Shown here: positions 34,891 through 47,300 of the stretch, piece by piece
How the letters are laid out: every line of letters begins with the position of its first letter
How positions within the stretch are numbered: position 1 is the first letter of the stretch
Source: Proteles cristata cristata
Taxonomy: Eukaryota; Chordata; Mammalia; Carnivora; Hyaenidae
Length of the DNA stretch: 64,000 nucleotides
Direction of reading: 5' to 3'
NCBI GenBank assembly: GCA_017311185.1
Contig: JAESUZ010002392.1
Span: 248,001-312,000, forward strand
Translations under genes and position numbers: made by a program
Notes under the pieces: generated by a model
What the model was told of the DNA's origin: nothing
Database searches by the model: none
Seen by the model: the letters and a program-made list of their open reading frames with translations, nothing else

Positions 34891-35259
34891 CTACTGCTCA
34901 TTAAGTATTTACATAGAACTCATTAACCTGATAGATGCTATTACATGTATTAAAATAGTGTAAGATGCATTCCTAACCTCTCAACAAAGAGTGCAGACAA
35001 AAAAACAATACGAGGTGGTGTACACCCTCTAATCTTTCAGAGGGGGACATCACACACATATTGTCACTATTTACATAATATCAAGGTGCCCTGAAAGCAT
35101 CTGCTCATCTGGAATCTCTCTTTGCCTTCACTACTATCAAGAGAAATATGATTGCCTCCATTATAGCTGTAGAACAGAAACACATAGTTACCACCTGAAT
35201 TCCTACCCAGTCCTCAGTGGCTCAGCCTGGAGGTGCAGTTGAAGTCACATGGCAAGTGT

Positions 35260-35505
35260 ACTGGCTCAGAGTATGACATGTGACACTGTACAAACCTGTA
35301 TTTGAATCAAGAGCTATTATAAATAACTGTGTGACATTGGACAAAAGATTTCACCTCCTAGAAGCTCAGGTTTCTCATGAGCAAGATAAGGACAATTAAT
35401 TCTAGCTACATCAGTTTCATGCAAGGATGAAATGAGATAATGTATATAAGGCACTTTGCAAATCATTCAGCCCATAAAAAGCACCCAATAAAATGGTAGC
35501 TTTAA
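35260..35505 (+). mobile_element. MIR
   Basis: Contains ctgtgtgacattggacaaaa, tcacctcctagaagctcagg, atgaaatgagataatgtata and aaaaagcacccaataaaatg in MIR order. Confidence 0.85.
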
Positions 35506-36999
35506 AAGAAAACAAGACAAAGCAACACATCTCTCTCTCAGGTCTGTCAGCTTGTTCTTGGTGAGTACTATGCATGAAGCTTCCAAGTCATCTTTAGATT
35601 CATGAGATGACACCAGACATATATCAAAGTGTATAGAAACGAAATACAGGGACTATCCCTGAGTCCATGAGAATGCATTCCTTCTCAAACCAATACTTTC
35701 ATGAACTTCTCATTTGCATGTAATCTATAGTGCCAAAAGACCATTTTTTAAATAGAGGTGGAATTTTTTTTTTTTTAGATCTGCACATAAGCTATGCTCG
35801 CCAAACATTTCAAAACAACACAAACTAATAGTGCTTTACTCAAAATATGAACTCTTGAAACTTTCTGTGTAAACTGGGTTTCATAAATCATCTCCAAGTT
35901 TAAGGGAAACTTTCAACATAAAGAATCTTGGGAATGAACCCTTTCAAAAAGCAATGGATCATTGCTAGATTGACTGAGTGTATCTATATTTCGTCTTCTT
36001 TTAATGCATAGATTTTCAAACATCCAGCAGAGCTAAAGTGGCACATGTGACTTGGCCAGAAGCCAGATGTCTTTCTTTAGGGGAGACCAACAGGAGACAC
36101 TGTAGGTGGTGATGCGCTGGTGGGAAAATCGGTTTGTTTTCAATGGCAGAATCAGAGCTTAGGAAATTCAGCTTCCACAATTTTGGGAAAGCTGTTCATA
36201 GCAGACTTTTTGGCTAGAATAGGTTCTTAGAAATAGGAGTCTACTCTGAGATTATAAACAATGACCTGGTACAAACCCCTCAGACTTCAGCACCCTGGAA
36301 ATAACCGACATCAATAACTTGCTCCTAAATTCCCCCTACATGTTTCAGCTTGCAATTGAAAAAGACAGTGTGGTTAGTAATAGTGCGCATTTGTATCGAG
36401 CTGCCTGTGATCTTTGTGCGTTAGAGAAGACGTCGTGAAAGATGGCAGTGCACTGGTCTGAACCAGCAGCAGCATGTGCAGGAACCCAATTAAAAGGCAA
36501 AATGAAAGATGAAGCCAGATACTTTTAGCAAGTTCCAGCAAGACGTGAAGGCGCTGGTGTAGAAATGGATAAGTTGAGCACACAGGAGACGTGTACTCAA
36601 AGTAAATTCTCCTCTACGTGGCTTTTGTGGTTCAGTTAAATGCAGTTGAGGCACTTGCCATTTAAAATAATCTTTTCCAGATCATATTCTTACCACATTT
36701 TGCAACCTGCTAACTTGGATCTTTTCTTTCCCCATGGGTTCTAGAAGCTGCTCTGAATCCCTGAAAGAAGAGGAGGAGGGAGACTTGATTGGGGTGGGCT
36801 GGATGGCTGAGGAAGGGCATAAAGGAAAGAAGCATAATCATTCTCTTACACCTGGATCATGAGCAACAACTGGACTTGGTTCTTGAGAACCAAGGTGGCT
36901 CTTGCTGTTGGAATAATGAGGCCCTTCCAGCCAGTGTCCCCCTAGAAATGGGTGGTTGCTCTGGTCACTAGTTGCCCTAGCAATAGCCTGGATCATGTC
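35506..36999. other. Longest repeat-poor stretch; no gene recognised
   Basis: No transposon of any age is obvious over about 1.4 kb. The part at 36,360-36,600 has several CpGs (gtatcgagctgcc, gaagacgtcgtgaaag, aagacgtgaaggcgctgg), more than the surroundings. Frames at 36374-36583 (minus) and 36789-36971 (plus) have no domain. It could be a conserved non-coding element or simply old unique DNA. Confidence 0.35.
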
Positions 37000-37215
37000 C
37001 ATGGGTATTAGAACCTGGGTGTTTTGATCCTGGTTCATCTACTCACTAGCTGTGTGACTTCAGGCAGTTTGTTTAACATCTGTGGTATCAGTGTCCTTTT
37101 CTGTAATACTATAATTGGGATGCTATACATAGGACCTTATAACTCTATTGTGCAACTGAAGGAGGTAATATATGCACAGCCCATGGACAGAGCCTGGCAC
37201 AGAGCAAGAGCTCTG
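37000..37215 (+). mobile_element. MIR
   Basis: Contains actcactagctgtgtgacttc, ggcagtttgtttaacatctg and agagcctggcacagagcaag in MIR order. Confidence 0.85.
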
Positions 37216-37299
37216 CATGTCACCAATAAACATAGATGCCACTCAAGCAGCATCAGGGGACCTTTGCCCCATGGAGGTGTTCTTGGCATGATAAAAAGA

Positions 37300-37500
37300 G
37301 ATGACAATCATAGAGCACTTACTACATACCAGGGAGGTCATGTTCTAAGTGAGTTACCAGGAATTGACTCATTTAATCTTCACGATGCCCCTAGGAAGCA
37401 GGTGTTATTGTTGTGACAATTACCCCAAATTAGTCTCCAAGTGAGAGAAAGAGGCAGGGTTTGCGCCCAGTCTGCCCAGAACCCATGTACATGACCTCAT
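37300..37500 (-). mobile_element. MIR, reverse orientation, head-to-head with the previous MIR
   Basis: Reverse MIR order: tagagcacttactacatacc, gactcatttaatcttcacga, then aaagaggcagggtttgcgcc. Lies about 85 bp after a plus-strand MIR. Confidence 0.8.
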
Positions 37501-37611
37501 CACTGTGATGCTGCAGTAACATGCAATTAAAAAAACAAAGTGATATCCATAAGCATGTAGGTGGTCAATTAAACAAATGGTGTCAGTATACATGCCAGGT
37601 CAGTATACATG

Positions 37612-37631
37612 CTTATATGCTAGCATATAAG
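37612..37631. repeat. Perfect 20-bp palindrome
   Basis: cttatatgctagcatataag equals its own reverse complement, with no loop. Just before it, tcagtatacatgc is repeated (about 37583 and 37600). AT-rich; likely local replication slippage or hairpin, function unknown. Confidence 0.9.
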
Positions 37632-37839
37632 TCCAAACTATAGTACCAATATAAAGACCTCACAAGTCAACCATCCATTTATCTACACCATGGGCAGTGA
37701 TGATTTCTTCAAACTGCAACCTGAAAATAGCAAACGAACAGCCAGGGTAATTTCCTATGGTCCCCATGGCATCAAGTGTCAACTAGTTAAGTCACTGAAA
37801 CCAGAAACCTAGCAGTCACTTTGAATTCTACCCCTTTGA

Positions 37840-38515
37840 AGATTCCTCATCCAATACTCCAACATTCTACAGTTCTATAGATGCTGTATCCAAGATTTCT
37901 CTTGCAACCATCCCTTCTTCTTCATTTATAACATTATTTTTAGTTCGAGCTTATCAATTCCCTTTTGGATAACTGGATCAGACTTCTAACATTTCTCCCT
38001 GACAACATTCTTGCTCAGCCCTAACCCCAAGAAATCCATCTTCCTTATGGCTGTTGAAAAATTATAACACAAGGCTTATAATATTCAGCTTCTCCATAAA
38101 GGCCTAGCATCTACAGAATGAAATCCAAACTCCTTATTAAGTCCCTTTATGATCTGACCTTTTCATCTCTTCTCACTCCCCAATATAACCACACATGCAT
38201 TAGTAGATGCTGTTTCCTCTGAACAAAAGCCCTCTCTCCCACATCCCTTCCCTATAGTTTCCACCTCCCATAGCCTACATTCGGAAAGCTCCTACTCAAT
38301 CATTAAATCTCATCTCAAACATCCCCTCCTCTAGGAAATTTTCTGTGATTCCCCTTAGGTAAAGTTAGCTGCCTTCACCTTTGTGTTTATAACTGTCAAA
38401 TCATAACCTTCCCCCCGCCATTCGCATATATGTTCTTGACGATAAGCACTCTGTGTACACAGTGTGTCAGCTCCAGAACAGTCTCTGGCATATAGTAGGA
38501 AATCAACAATGTTTA
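37840..38515 (+). mobile_element. L2 fragment reaching the 3' end
   Basis: Follows L2: gaatgaaatccaaactcctt, tctgaccttttcatctcttc, taaatctcatctcaaacatc, cccctcctctaggaaatttt, then the 3' end around acagtctctggcatatagta. Confidence 0.8.
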
Positions 38516-38559
38516 CTATATTATTATAGCCTTATCTTATTGCAATATAATCATTTGTT

Positions 38560-38690
38560 GATGTACCCACCTCCTCCAGAGAAATGTTAGCTTCTGGGTG
38601 GGGGGTGGGGGTGAGAGTTTCTTTTGCTTCTGTATCCCAGTGCCTGGCAAAAAGTGAGTGCTCAAAGTTTGTTGAATTATTTAATGCACA
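38560..38690 (+). mobile_element. Second L2-like 3' end
   Basis: Contains tgtatcccagtgcctggcaa and tgctcaaagtttgttgaatt, typical of an L2 terminus. It may belong to the same or another copy. Includes the G-rich tract at 38597-38613. Confidence 0.65.
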
Positions 38691-39059
38691 GATGAATAAA
38701 TGAACATAGGCCTCTAGGATTCTCCTTCTTGTCAGTAGAGCCCATATCTACGGTTATAGTAGTGTTTAGATGAAGCTCTCTCCAAAAGCAAATGCAGCTG
38801 GAAGATGCCATTATAATACAAACCAGATTCAGAGAGACCAAAATTTACATTGGTTGCATGTGTCATGAATATAAAAATACTTATATGCAAAATCCCAATT
38901 TTAACTTGGAAAAATAATAGATTTTGCAGGATGGCTATTCAGTGGTATTTTTTTTTCATCAAAATGAAAAACTTCAAAGAGCTGTGATTTGATGAACTAT
39001 CTACAAAGCGCAGAAGTCCCACTCAGTTGAGAGTTTAGAGAGAACTCGTTTTTTCACAA

Positions 39060-39200
39060 CTGCTCCCAGGAAATGTTGCTTTCATTACCTCATCTCCTTG
39101 TGAGGTAGGTGTTAGAGTCACCACTGTTGCGGATGAAGAAATAGACACAGAGAGAGCTTCAGGTTTATAGAATAACCCCCTGGGGTCTTATATTAGGTCA
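39060..39200 (-). mobile_element. MIR, reverse orientation
   Basis: attacctcatctccttgtga, then gaggtaggtgttagagtcac, then gatgaagaaatagacacaga match the reverse MIR core. Confidence 0.7.
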
Positions 39201-41094
39201 GGGTGTGGACCAAATATGTCTAGTTTTGTCCCTCAAACTGCAGAGTGATAGGTTGTCTTGTGGAAAAGTTGCTCTAAAGCAGTACCTGGAAGAGGTCCTG
39301 GTACATCCGCCACATGCATTTCTGCTCACCTTAACACTTGAGCTGGCTGTGGAAACAGAGAAGTTCAATCCCATTTACTTCATTGAGTACCTACTATGTT
39401 CATCATCTATTGTGTCCAGCACATAGTGTAAACAGGGACAGGCAAAATGACTCAGAAATACACATGAATGAATAAATGTGTATATGTAGCATACTGCATT
39501 ATGATAGAAGATGATATTTCTTATTCCAGACTACTGCCAAAATGTTTGAAAGCCACCACCTAAAAAGATGGTAATTATGAAATCCAATTTACAGATGAAT
39601 AAACTAAGGCACAGAGATCTTAAATAATCCATCCATGGCCATGTAGTTAGCAAGTAGTAGGACCCATTTTAACAATGTGTACCTATCTTCTGGAGAAAGC
39701 AAGCTTTACTGATAAATAAATGAAAGATACCTCCAGAGAAGAAACACGCGTTAATAATTGTTTTTTTAAATAATGGTAGTTTGAACAACAGTATAATGCA
39801 ACTTCTTATTTTTTTTGTGAGACTTAACATTTTCCAGACTTACTGATTTATTAACTGTCATAATCCTAGCCACAGTGTGAACCCCAGCTAAATTTTCTTT
39901 CCACTTTTCATCACTTCTAAGCTTGGTTGGAACGCTTACGCTGTGGCTTCATTTTGTTTTTATTTCTTTCCTTTGTTATTCCAGGCACATCATTTCACCG
40001 GGTGGAGCCATGGGCTCCCTCCCCAGAACCCCCTACTTTTCTGTAAGATTCAGCCTTCCTGTGGCTAAGCCCACCAGCCCAGTGCACACCTGGCTATCTT
40101 GACAGACCTAGGTAGCAGAGTGCCTGAGTGGACAGATTTGCACATGAAAAAGGCACCTGGACAAACAGATATGGACTTGTCCGTTCCAAAGGCAATGTTG
40201 TTCCTCTGGATCATTTTACTGGCTACGACCTTGGCCATCTCAAGAGAAATTCCTTCCCAACTCATGTTTGTAAAACCTTAAGAATGCCTTTTGTTAGCAA
40301 GACAGACTTCAGAGTGGTTTTGACAATTTGGAAATATCTCTAAAATGATAGCTTAATGATTTTGTGTGTTTCCTCTTGACCCTCCACAGTTTGTTCAAAA
40401 CCCACAGATTATAATTTTTTTTAACTGTGGCAGAGCAGAGCCCAAATCTTGTCCACAAAATCTTTTTGCCTAATGAAAAATAATCAAGCAATTGTATCTA
40501 AATCCAAAAAGGTGGGGGCGGGGGAGTGCTCTACAGACAACCCCACCCATCTCAAAGCCAGGGAGGTTTCCACTTGAGGATAGCCACTATTTTGTGGGAC
40601 TACGGGGCATCCTTGAATGAGGAGCTGTCACACACAGATGGGTTATGATATAGTAGAACTCCCTCTAATCAGGTTGAACCTGCTGCCCATGATGCTGGGG
40701 TACTGGGGAAAGTTTTAGCCTTTACTATACTGGGGAAGAAGACAGTCTTATCTTCTCTGGGAAGATACGGGCTTTAAGGGAGGCAAGATTGGCTACATGA
40801 ACTTTAATATGAGTACAAAATTTAAAAAAGATCCCTGGTTGAAAAATTAATTCGAATTTCAAGATGGTGAAAACAGAATGCTAAACCAGTCATGGGACCC
40901 TGTGAGACCACACAGGCTGAATATCCATGAGACTCACCCTGAGGTTGACTTTTTAGCACCCACACTGGCCTTATCACCTGGAAATTGAGGCACTAAATAA
41001 AATGAACATTCATCTGACCCCACCGCTGCCATCATGTGTACACATTTTTACATGGAGACTGTTTATCATGCTCCAATATGGTTATAGAAGTTTT
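39201..41094. other. Mostly unclassified; no gene recognised; MIR remnant at 39575-39670
   Basis: The segment 39575-39670 (atttacagatgaataaacta, agttagcaagtagtaggacc) is a short reverse MIR remnant. Overlapping frames of 60-71 residues around 40065-40343 are mutually exclusive and have no domain. One contains a hydrophobic run (AMLFLWIILLATTLAI), which I consider chance. A short ggtgggggcggggg box lies near 40511. Confidence 0.4.
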
Positions 41095-41270
41095 AACTAG
41101 CATTTAATAGATACCAGGCTTTGGACTAATCATTTTACATGCATTATCTTGTTTAATCCTGACAAAAATTCCTAGGAAGTCAGGACTTTTATTTCCATTT
41201 TTTTTAGGTGAGGAAACTAGGTCATAGGGACAATAATTTATTTGCCTAAGGTTAGGAGCTAGAAATTGGC
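41095..41270 (-). mobile_element. MIR, reverse orientation
   Basis: ataccaggctttggactaat, catgcattatcttgtttaat and taggtgaggaaactaggtca give the reverse MIR order. Confidence 0.8.
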
Positions 41271-41274
41271 AATT

Positions 41275-43960
41275 TAAGAAAATAACAAAGATCAGAGGGG
41301 AAATAGATGAAATAGAGGCTTAAAAAGACAATAAAAGATCACTGAAACTAAGTTGGTTTTTGGAAATCACAACGGACAAATCTTTAGACTAACCAAAAAA
41401 AGAGAAGACTCAAATAAAATACCTTGATACCAAAACCAGACAAAGACACTACAAACAAACAAAAACACTACAAGCCAATATCTCTGCTGAACGTAAATAC
41501 AAAAATCCCCAGAAAATATTAGCAAACCAAATTTGACAATACATTTCAAAATTATTCATCATGATCAAGCAGGATTTATTCCAGGGATGCAAGGGTGGTT
41601 CAATATTTGCAAGTCAATCAACATGATAAATCACACTGAGAAAAAGGATAAAAACCGTATGATCATCTCAATAGATACAGAAGAATAATTCTATTCTTGT
41701 AAAATATTATATACATTCATGATTTAAAAAAAAAACTTTGAACAAAGTGAGTTTAGAGGGAACATATCTCAACATAATAAAGGCCATATATGAAAAACCC
41801 ACAGCTAACAGCATACTCCATGGTGGAAAACTGAAAGCTTTTCCTCTAAGATCAGGAACAAGCAAGGGTGTCTACTCCTGTCACTTTTATTCAACATAGT
41901 ACTGAAAGTCCTCACTGCAACAATCAGACAAGAAATAAAAGGCATTCAAATTGGTAAGGAAGAAGTAAAACTGTCAGTATTTGCAGATGATGTGAAACTA
42001 TATATAGAATCCCTAAAGAGGCCATAAAAAATAGTGTTAGAACTGATAAAGGAATTCAATTCAGTAAAGTTACAGGATACAAAATTAACATACAGAGATA
42101 AGTTTCATTTCTCTCCACTAATAGGGAAGTAGTAGAAAGAGAAATTAAGAAAATAATCCCATTTTTAATTTTACCTAAAAGAATTCCTAGGAATAAATTT
42201 AAACAAGGGGGGTGAAGGACGTATACCCTGAAAACTGTAAGACATTAATGAAATAATGACAAAAATGGAAAGATATTTCATGCTTATGGATTAAAAAAGT
42301 AATGTTAAAACATTTATCCTACCCAAATCAGTCTACAGATTCAATATAATGCCTATCAAAGTACCAATAGCATTTTTCACAGAACTAGAACAAATCATTG
42401 TAATCTCATATGGAACCACAAAAAACTCCTAAGACCAAAATCAATCTTTAAAAAAGAACAAAGCTGGAGGTATCACAAACCTATATTTCAACATATACTA
42501 CAAAGCTGTAGTCATCAAAACAATATGGTACTGACACAAAAATAAACACATTGACCAATGGAATGGGATAGAGAGCCCAGAAATAAACTCATATTTATAT
42601 GGTCAATTAATAAGGGTCTCCTCAGGCAAGGGAAACTAAAGCAAAATGATCAAATGGGACTACATCAAAACAAAACTTTCTGCACAGCAAAGGAATCTAT
42701 CAACAAGACAAAAAAGCAGCTCACTGAATGAGAAAAGAATATTTGCAAATGATGTATTTGATAAAAGGCTAGTACCCAAAATATATCAAGAACTTATATA
42801 ACTCAATACCCCAAAAACAAATAATCCAATTAAAAATGAAAAGACCCAAATAGACTTTCTTTTTTCCAAAGAAGACCTATAGTTGGTTAGCAGACACATG
42901 AAAAGATGCCCAACATCACTCATCATTAGGGAAATGTGAATCAAAACCATGAGATATCACCTTACATCTGTCAGAATGGCTACAATAAAAAAGATAATAC
43001 TAAGACTTGGCAAGGATGTGAAGAAAAAGGAACCCTCATGCTCTGTTAGTAGGAATGTAAATTAGTGTAGCCACTGTGGAGTTTTCTCAAGACATTAAAA
43101 ATAGAATCACCATATGATATAGTAACTCCACTAGTAGGTATTTTCCAAGAAAAAAACAAAAACTAATTTGAAAAGATACATGCATCCCTATGTCTACAGC
43201 AGTATTTGCAATAGACAAGATACGGAAGCAACCAGGGTGTCCAGTGATAGAAGATTGATAAGACATGTTCTCTATATACACAGAATATTACTCAGTCGTA
43301 AAAAGAATGAGATTATGCCATTTGTAATAACTCTTTGCAAGTGAAATAATTCAGAGACAAATACCATGTGATTCCATTTGTATGTAGAATCTAAAAAAGA
43401 TATGAACAAACACAGACTTTTTTTAATGTTTATGTATTTATTTTGAGAGAGAGAGAGAGCGCGCGTGAGAGAGAGAGAGCGCGCACATGAGGGGCAGAGA
43501 AAGAGGGAGAGAGAAAATCCCAAGCAGGCTCTGTGCCATCAGCACAGAAGTCAACATGACACTTGATCCCATGAACCGGTGGACCATGAACTGAGCTGAA
43601 GTCAAGAGTTGGACGCTTAACTGACTGAGCCACCCAGGTGCCCCCAAACACAGACTCTTAAATACAGAGGGCTGGTGGTTGCCAAAGGGAAGGTGAGTGG
43701 GAGGAAGGGTGAAATAGATAAAGGGGATTAATAAGTACAAAATTTCAGATATAAAATAAATAGGTCATGGAGATGAGAAGTGCAGCATAGAGAAAAAGGT
43801 CAATAATATTGTAATAATGTAGTATGTGACAGATGGTGACTACACTTATCATGGTGAACACTGAGTGATGTATAGGATTGTTGAATCAGTATGTTGTACA
43901 ACTGAAATTAACTGTTAATTATATTTCAATTTTAAAATGAAAAAATTAAATGAAATTAAA
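41275..43960 (+). mobile_element. Old L1 (ORF2 and 3' UTR), split by a SINE
   Basis: Follows ORF2 from before the reverse-transcriptase core (aggatttattccagggatgc, tttgcagatgatgtgaaact giving a FADD-like catalytic motif at about 41980) to the C-terminus (acatgaaaagatgcccaaca) and a 3' UTR. Frames are short and broken. A minus-strand SINE (43419-43645) interrupts the 3' part, and L1 resumes directly after its target duplication. Confidence 0.85.
43419..43645 (-). mobile_element. SINE (SINEC type), in L1
   Basis: Reverse copy with alternating GA and GCGC runs at 43445-43490 and head gactgagccacccaggtgcc. 11-bp duplication aaacacagact at 43408-43418 and 43646-43656. Confidence 0.93.
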
Positions 43961-43964
43961 AAAA

Positions 43965-44850
43965 AGAAAGTTACAATAGGTATTCTTAAAAGTTCACATT
44001 ACTAGGAAAAAATTTAATTATGTGTGGTGATGGATGTTAACTAACTTATTCTGGCAATCATTTCACAATATGTACCTATATGAAATCATTATCTGTATAT
44101 CTAAACTAATACAATGTTATATGTGAATTACATCTTAATTTTAAAAATAGCAAGTGCTGTTGAGGTTGTGGAGAAATTGGAACTCTTGTGTATTGCTAGT
44201 GGGAATGTAAAATGATGTAGCCACCTGGAAATAGTGTGGTGTTTCAAAAGAAAAAAAAAAGTTAAACCTAGAAATACCGTATGATCCAGGTATTCTGCTT
44301 TTAGGAATTGAAAGTGAAAGGCAGGGACTCAAACACCTATTTGTATACCCATCTTCACAGCAGTTGTTCACAATAGCCAAGAAGTAGGAGCCCAAGTGTC
44401 CACCGATAGTGGAATGGGTAAACAAAGTGTGGTATATACCCACAAAGGAATATTATTCAGCTTTAAAAAGGAAAAAAATACATACAAAGGAATATTATTC
44501 AGCTACACAGTATGGATAAACTTTGAAGACATTATGCTAACTCAATAAGCAGTCTCATCACAAAAGGATAAATACTATATGATCCCACTTATATAAGGTG
44601 CCTAGAGTTGTCAAGTTCATAGAGACAGAAAGTGGAATGATAACTGGGGATGGAGGATGGGGGAGTTATTGTTCAGTAGATTCAGAACTTCAGTTTGGGA
44701 AGATGAGAAGAGTTTTAGAGATGAATGGTAGACCAGTTACAGTTACACAGCAACATGAATGTACTTAAATGCCACTGAACTCTACAGGTAAAAATTATCA
44801 AGATGGTAAATTTTATGCTCAGTATTTTTACCACAGTAAAAAAAAAAAAA
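43965..44850 (+). mobile_element. Old L1 3' end(s)
   Basis: A short 3' UTR piece (about 43965-44145) is followed by the ORF2 C-terminus (ttgctagtgggaatgtaaaa) and a 3' UTR that ends in an A run at 44838-44851. A 21-bp direct repeat (acaaaggaatattattcagct without spacing change) lies at 44442-44462 and 44484-44504. Confidence 0.75.
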
Positions 44851-45024
44851 AGCACTGTTTTTGCGGGGTGGGGTGCGGGCAGGAGTGACATTCAGCCTAA
44901 GTGTGGAACATGGGGTGGGACTGGACAGAGGCAAGAGAGGCACATGTTACTGGAGAAAAATTTAAGGACACATGAAAGAACTCAGTGATCAAGATAAATA
45001 CTGATTTAATGCAATATTTTAAAC

Positions 45025-45440
45025 ATTTTTGAGATAATTGTAGATTTGCACGCAATTGTAAGAAATAGTGTTCCTGGGGTGCCCAGGTGGCTCAGTTGGT
45101 TGGGCGTCTGACTCTTGATTTTTAGCTCAAGTCATGATCTCACGGTTTGTGAGTTTGAGCCCCACATCAGGCTCCATGCTGACAGTGCAGAGCTGCTTGA
45201 GATTCATTCTCTCTCTCTCTCTCTCTGCCCCTTCTACTGCAAAACAAACTTAAAAAAGAAAGAGTGCTCCTGGTACCTTTTACTCCATTTCTTCCAATGG
45301 AAACACTTTACAAGTCTATAGTAAAATATTGCAACTAGGCTACTAATGTTCATACAGTCAAGATACAGAGCATTTCCAGCTGCACAAGAATTCCTCATGT
45401 TGCCCCAACTTCCCTCTTCACACCTATAATCTAAGACATC
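45025..45440 (+). repeat. Ancient repeat of unassigned family, split by a SINE
   Basis: The left half has gagataattgtagatttgca and aattgtaagaaatagtg. The right half has ggtaccttttactccatttc, catacagtcaagatacagag and cctcatgttgcccca. This order is common in mammalian DNA, but I cannot name the family. Confidence 0.5.
45077..45256 (+). mobile_element. SINE (SINEC type)
   Basis: Head gggtgcccaggtggctcagt, body catcaggctccatgctgaca, CT tail. 16-bp duplication with two mismatches: agaaatagtgttcctg at 45061-45076 and agaaagagtgctcctg at 45257-45272. Confidence 0.92.
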
Positions 45441-46271
45441 CCCAAAGCCCCATCTTCCTATCTGGAGAATTAGAAGAAAAATGTGGTGGGCTCCATTCCC
45501 TGGAACACCTTGTATCTCTGATGTTATTTCTACCTCTGCTGATGTGATTTACATATGTTTTACAATAGTCACTAGAAAACCTCTTTGCTAATAGGACACT
45601 GCCAGAGTGATGGTTCCTTCCCCTTAAATCCTTCACTAGAGCACACTGTCACTGCTCAAATTTTGTGGCTGTAGATGCTGCTCTGATCCCTTGAGACAGA
45701 CACTGCTTGTTGCATGCCCAACATACATCTACGCACCTGTCGTTTCCTCTCCTAACAGAATCCTACTTTTGTTTTATTTGTACTCCTCTGAGCATCCTGT
45801 TTGTAGAAAGACTAATCTCATATTTAAGTCCACAGAGAATTTTTTTTTTCTCAGCCAATCATGAGGACCCATGTCTTTTGCTACTGGTATAGATATAAAC
45901 ATGTGATGAAATTTGGGCCGGTGATACAGAGGAACTGATGCCTGGAATAAGTGGTCATCTTGTTGTCACTCTGAAGACAAATGAAGCCCAGACATCCAGT
46001 GCCTACATTTACCCTCTCTCTGGAAAGGTGGTAGGTGATAGAATCAATGCTACTATTCGATCTGATGGGGTCGTTAGTTTTTTTGTTACTTACAGCTAAA
46101 AGCATCTTAACTGATAGATCCTAATATCCTACTTATATAGGATATTACAAATCTTATTTTAAGAAACAAAATCTTCTGATCCTTTTTTTCTCAGTGACAC
46201 TACAGGTGTATCTAATACCAAAGTCCACATTTAGCCTCTCTATTGATCCATACATATGTTATCCATTATTG
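45441..46271. other. No gene recognised; old repeat-like end near 46110
   Basis: The end tttttgttacttacagctaaa and agcatcttaactgata resembles the terminus of an ancient repeat. The rest is unclassified. Short frames show no domain. Confidence 0.35.
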
Positions 46272-46288
46272 TATTTTAGGACTGTTTA

Positions 46289-46496
46289 GGGGCGCCTGGG
46301 TGGCTCAGTTGGTTAAGCGTCCAACTTCGGCTCAGGTCATGATCTCACGGTTTGTGGGTTCCAGCCCCGCGTCGGGCTCTATGCTGACAGCTAGCTCAGA
46401 GCCTGGAGCCTGCTTCAGATTCTGTGTCTCCCTCTCTCTCTCTGACCCTCCCCTGCTCACGCTGTCTCTCAGAAATTAAAACACACACACACATTA
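46289..46496 (+). mobile_element. SINE (SINEC type) with a CA-rich tail
   Basis: Intact head (ggggcgcctgggtggctcag), CpG-rich body, and a tail that changes from A-rich to (AC)n at about 46479-46492. 17-bp duplication with one mismatch: tattttaggactgttta at 46272-46288 and tatgttaggactgttta at 46497-46513. Confidence 0.95.
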
Positions 46497-46513
46497 TATG
46501 TTAGGACTGTTTA

Positions 46514-47129
46514 AAAAATCCTTCTACAAATTCTTTTAGTATTTCTTCCATGTTTACAATGGCTCAACATTTCCCTGGATATCAACAGTTTGAAAACTAT
46601 ATGCTTCTTACTAGGAAAAGGATCACAGCAGTCCTAGATGCAGGTCCCCACAGGGGATTTGTGTAGACTGGGGAAAAAGCCTTACAGCTCATCAGCAAAA
46701 TGATAACTGTATCACACTAGTTTCACCCTTGTCTGCCCATTGTGTTACTTAAATAACAAACACATGAAATGACAAATGAGCTAATTCTCTAGGGTTAACC
46801 AAGCAGGAACAGAGCCTAAACCAGAGAAATCCCAGATTTGCTCAACAAGGCCATATTTTCCTGGGGTGCTTTAGACAACTTACAGATGACACAGCCTCAG
46901 ACCTTGGCTATTTTGGTTTAGTTACATGTGGTGCAAGAAATTGGCACACAGATAATGATCAGTTGGTATAAACGTGGTTCTTAATGCCTGTAGAGTTGCT
47001 GGTTTTCACTCTGTGGTATCGGGTCATTCTCATTCACTCCCCTTATAAACTGCATTGGTCAGTCAACATAGGCTTTGTTAACATCTACAAAAATGGATCA
47101 TGTTTCAGAAGCACTAATGGAGAAATTAA
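46514..47129. other. No gene recognised
   Basis: Unclassified sequence. The 70-residue frame at 46984-47196 overlaps the MER5A-like repeat and is not supported. Confidence 0.35.
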
Positions 47130-47300
47130 TGCTTCTGAAATATCCATGGGCATGCAAAACACCTGCAATATTGTTGCAATGCAGATCCTATTCTGACATT
47201 ATGTCCCAAATAGGACATAAGTTCTGCATTTCTAACAAGTTCCCAAGTGCTGCTGATGCTCTTCATCTGTGGACCACTTTGAGTAGCAAGGAGTAGTATC
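47130..47300. mobile_element. MER5A-like hAT MITE
   Basis: ttctgcatttctaacaagtt, cccaagtgctgctgatgctc and gtggaccactttgagtagca match MER5A end sequence in the expected order. Confidence 0.75.

Noticed and set aside
38597..38613. Promoter-type G box
   Set aside because: The G-rich stretch sits in an L2 3' end with no CpG island, TATA-like context or gene downstream.
40099..40343. Overlapping frames with a hydrophobic run
   Set aside because: Several mutually exclusive frames of about 60-70 codons overlap on both strands, with no supporting signal or splice pattern.
43440..43492. CRISPR-like or regulatory purine repeat
   Set aside because: The GA and GCGC runs are the CT-rich tail of a reverse-orientation SINE; there is no spacer-repeat structure, and the window is not prokaryotic.
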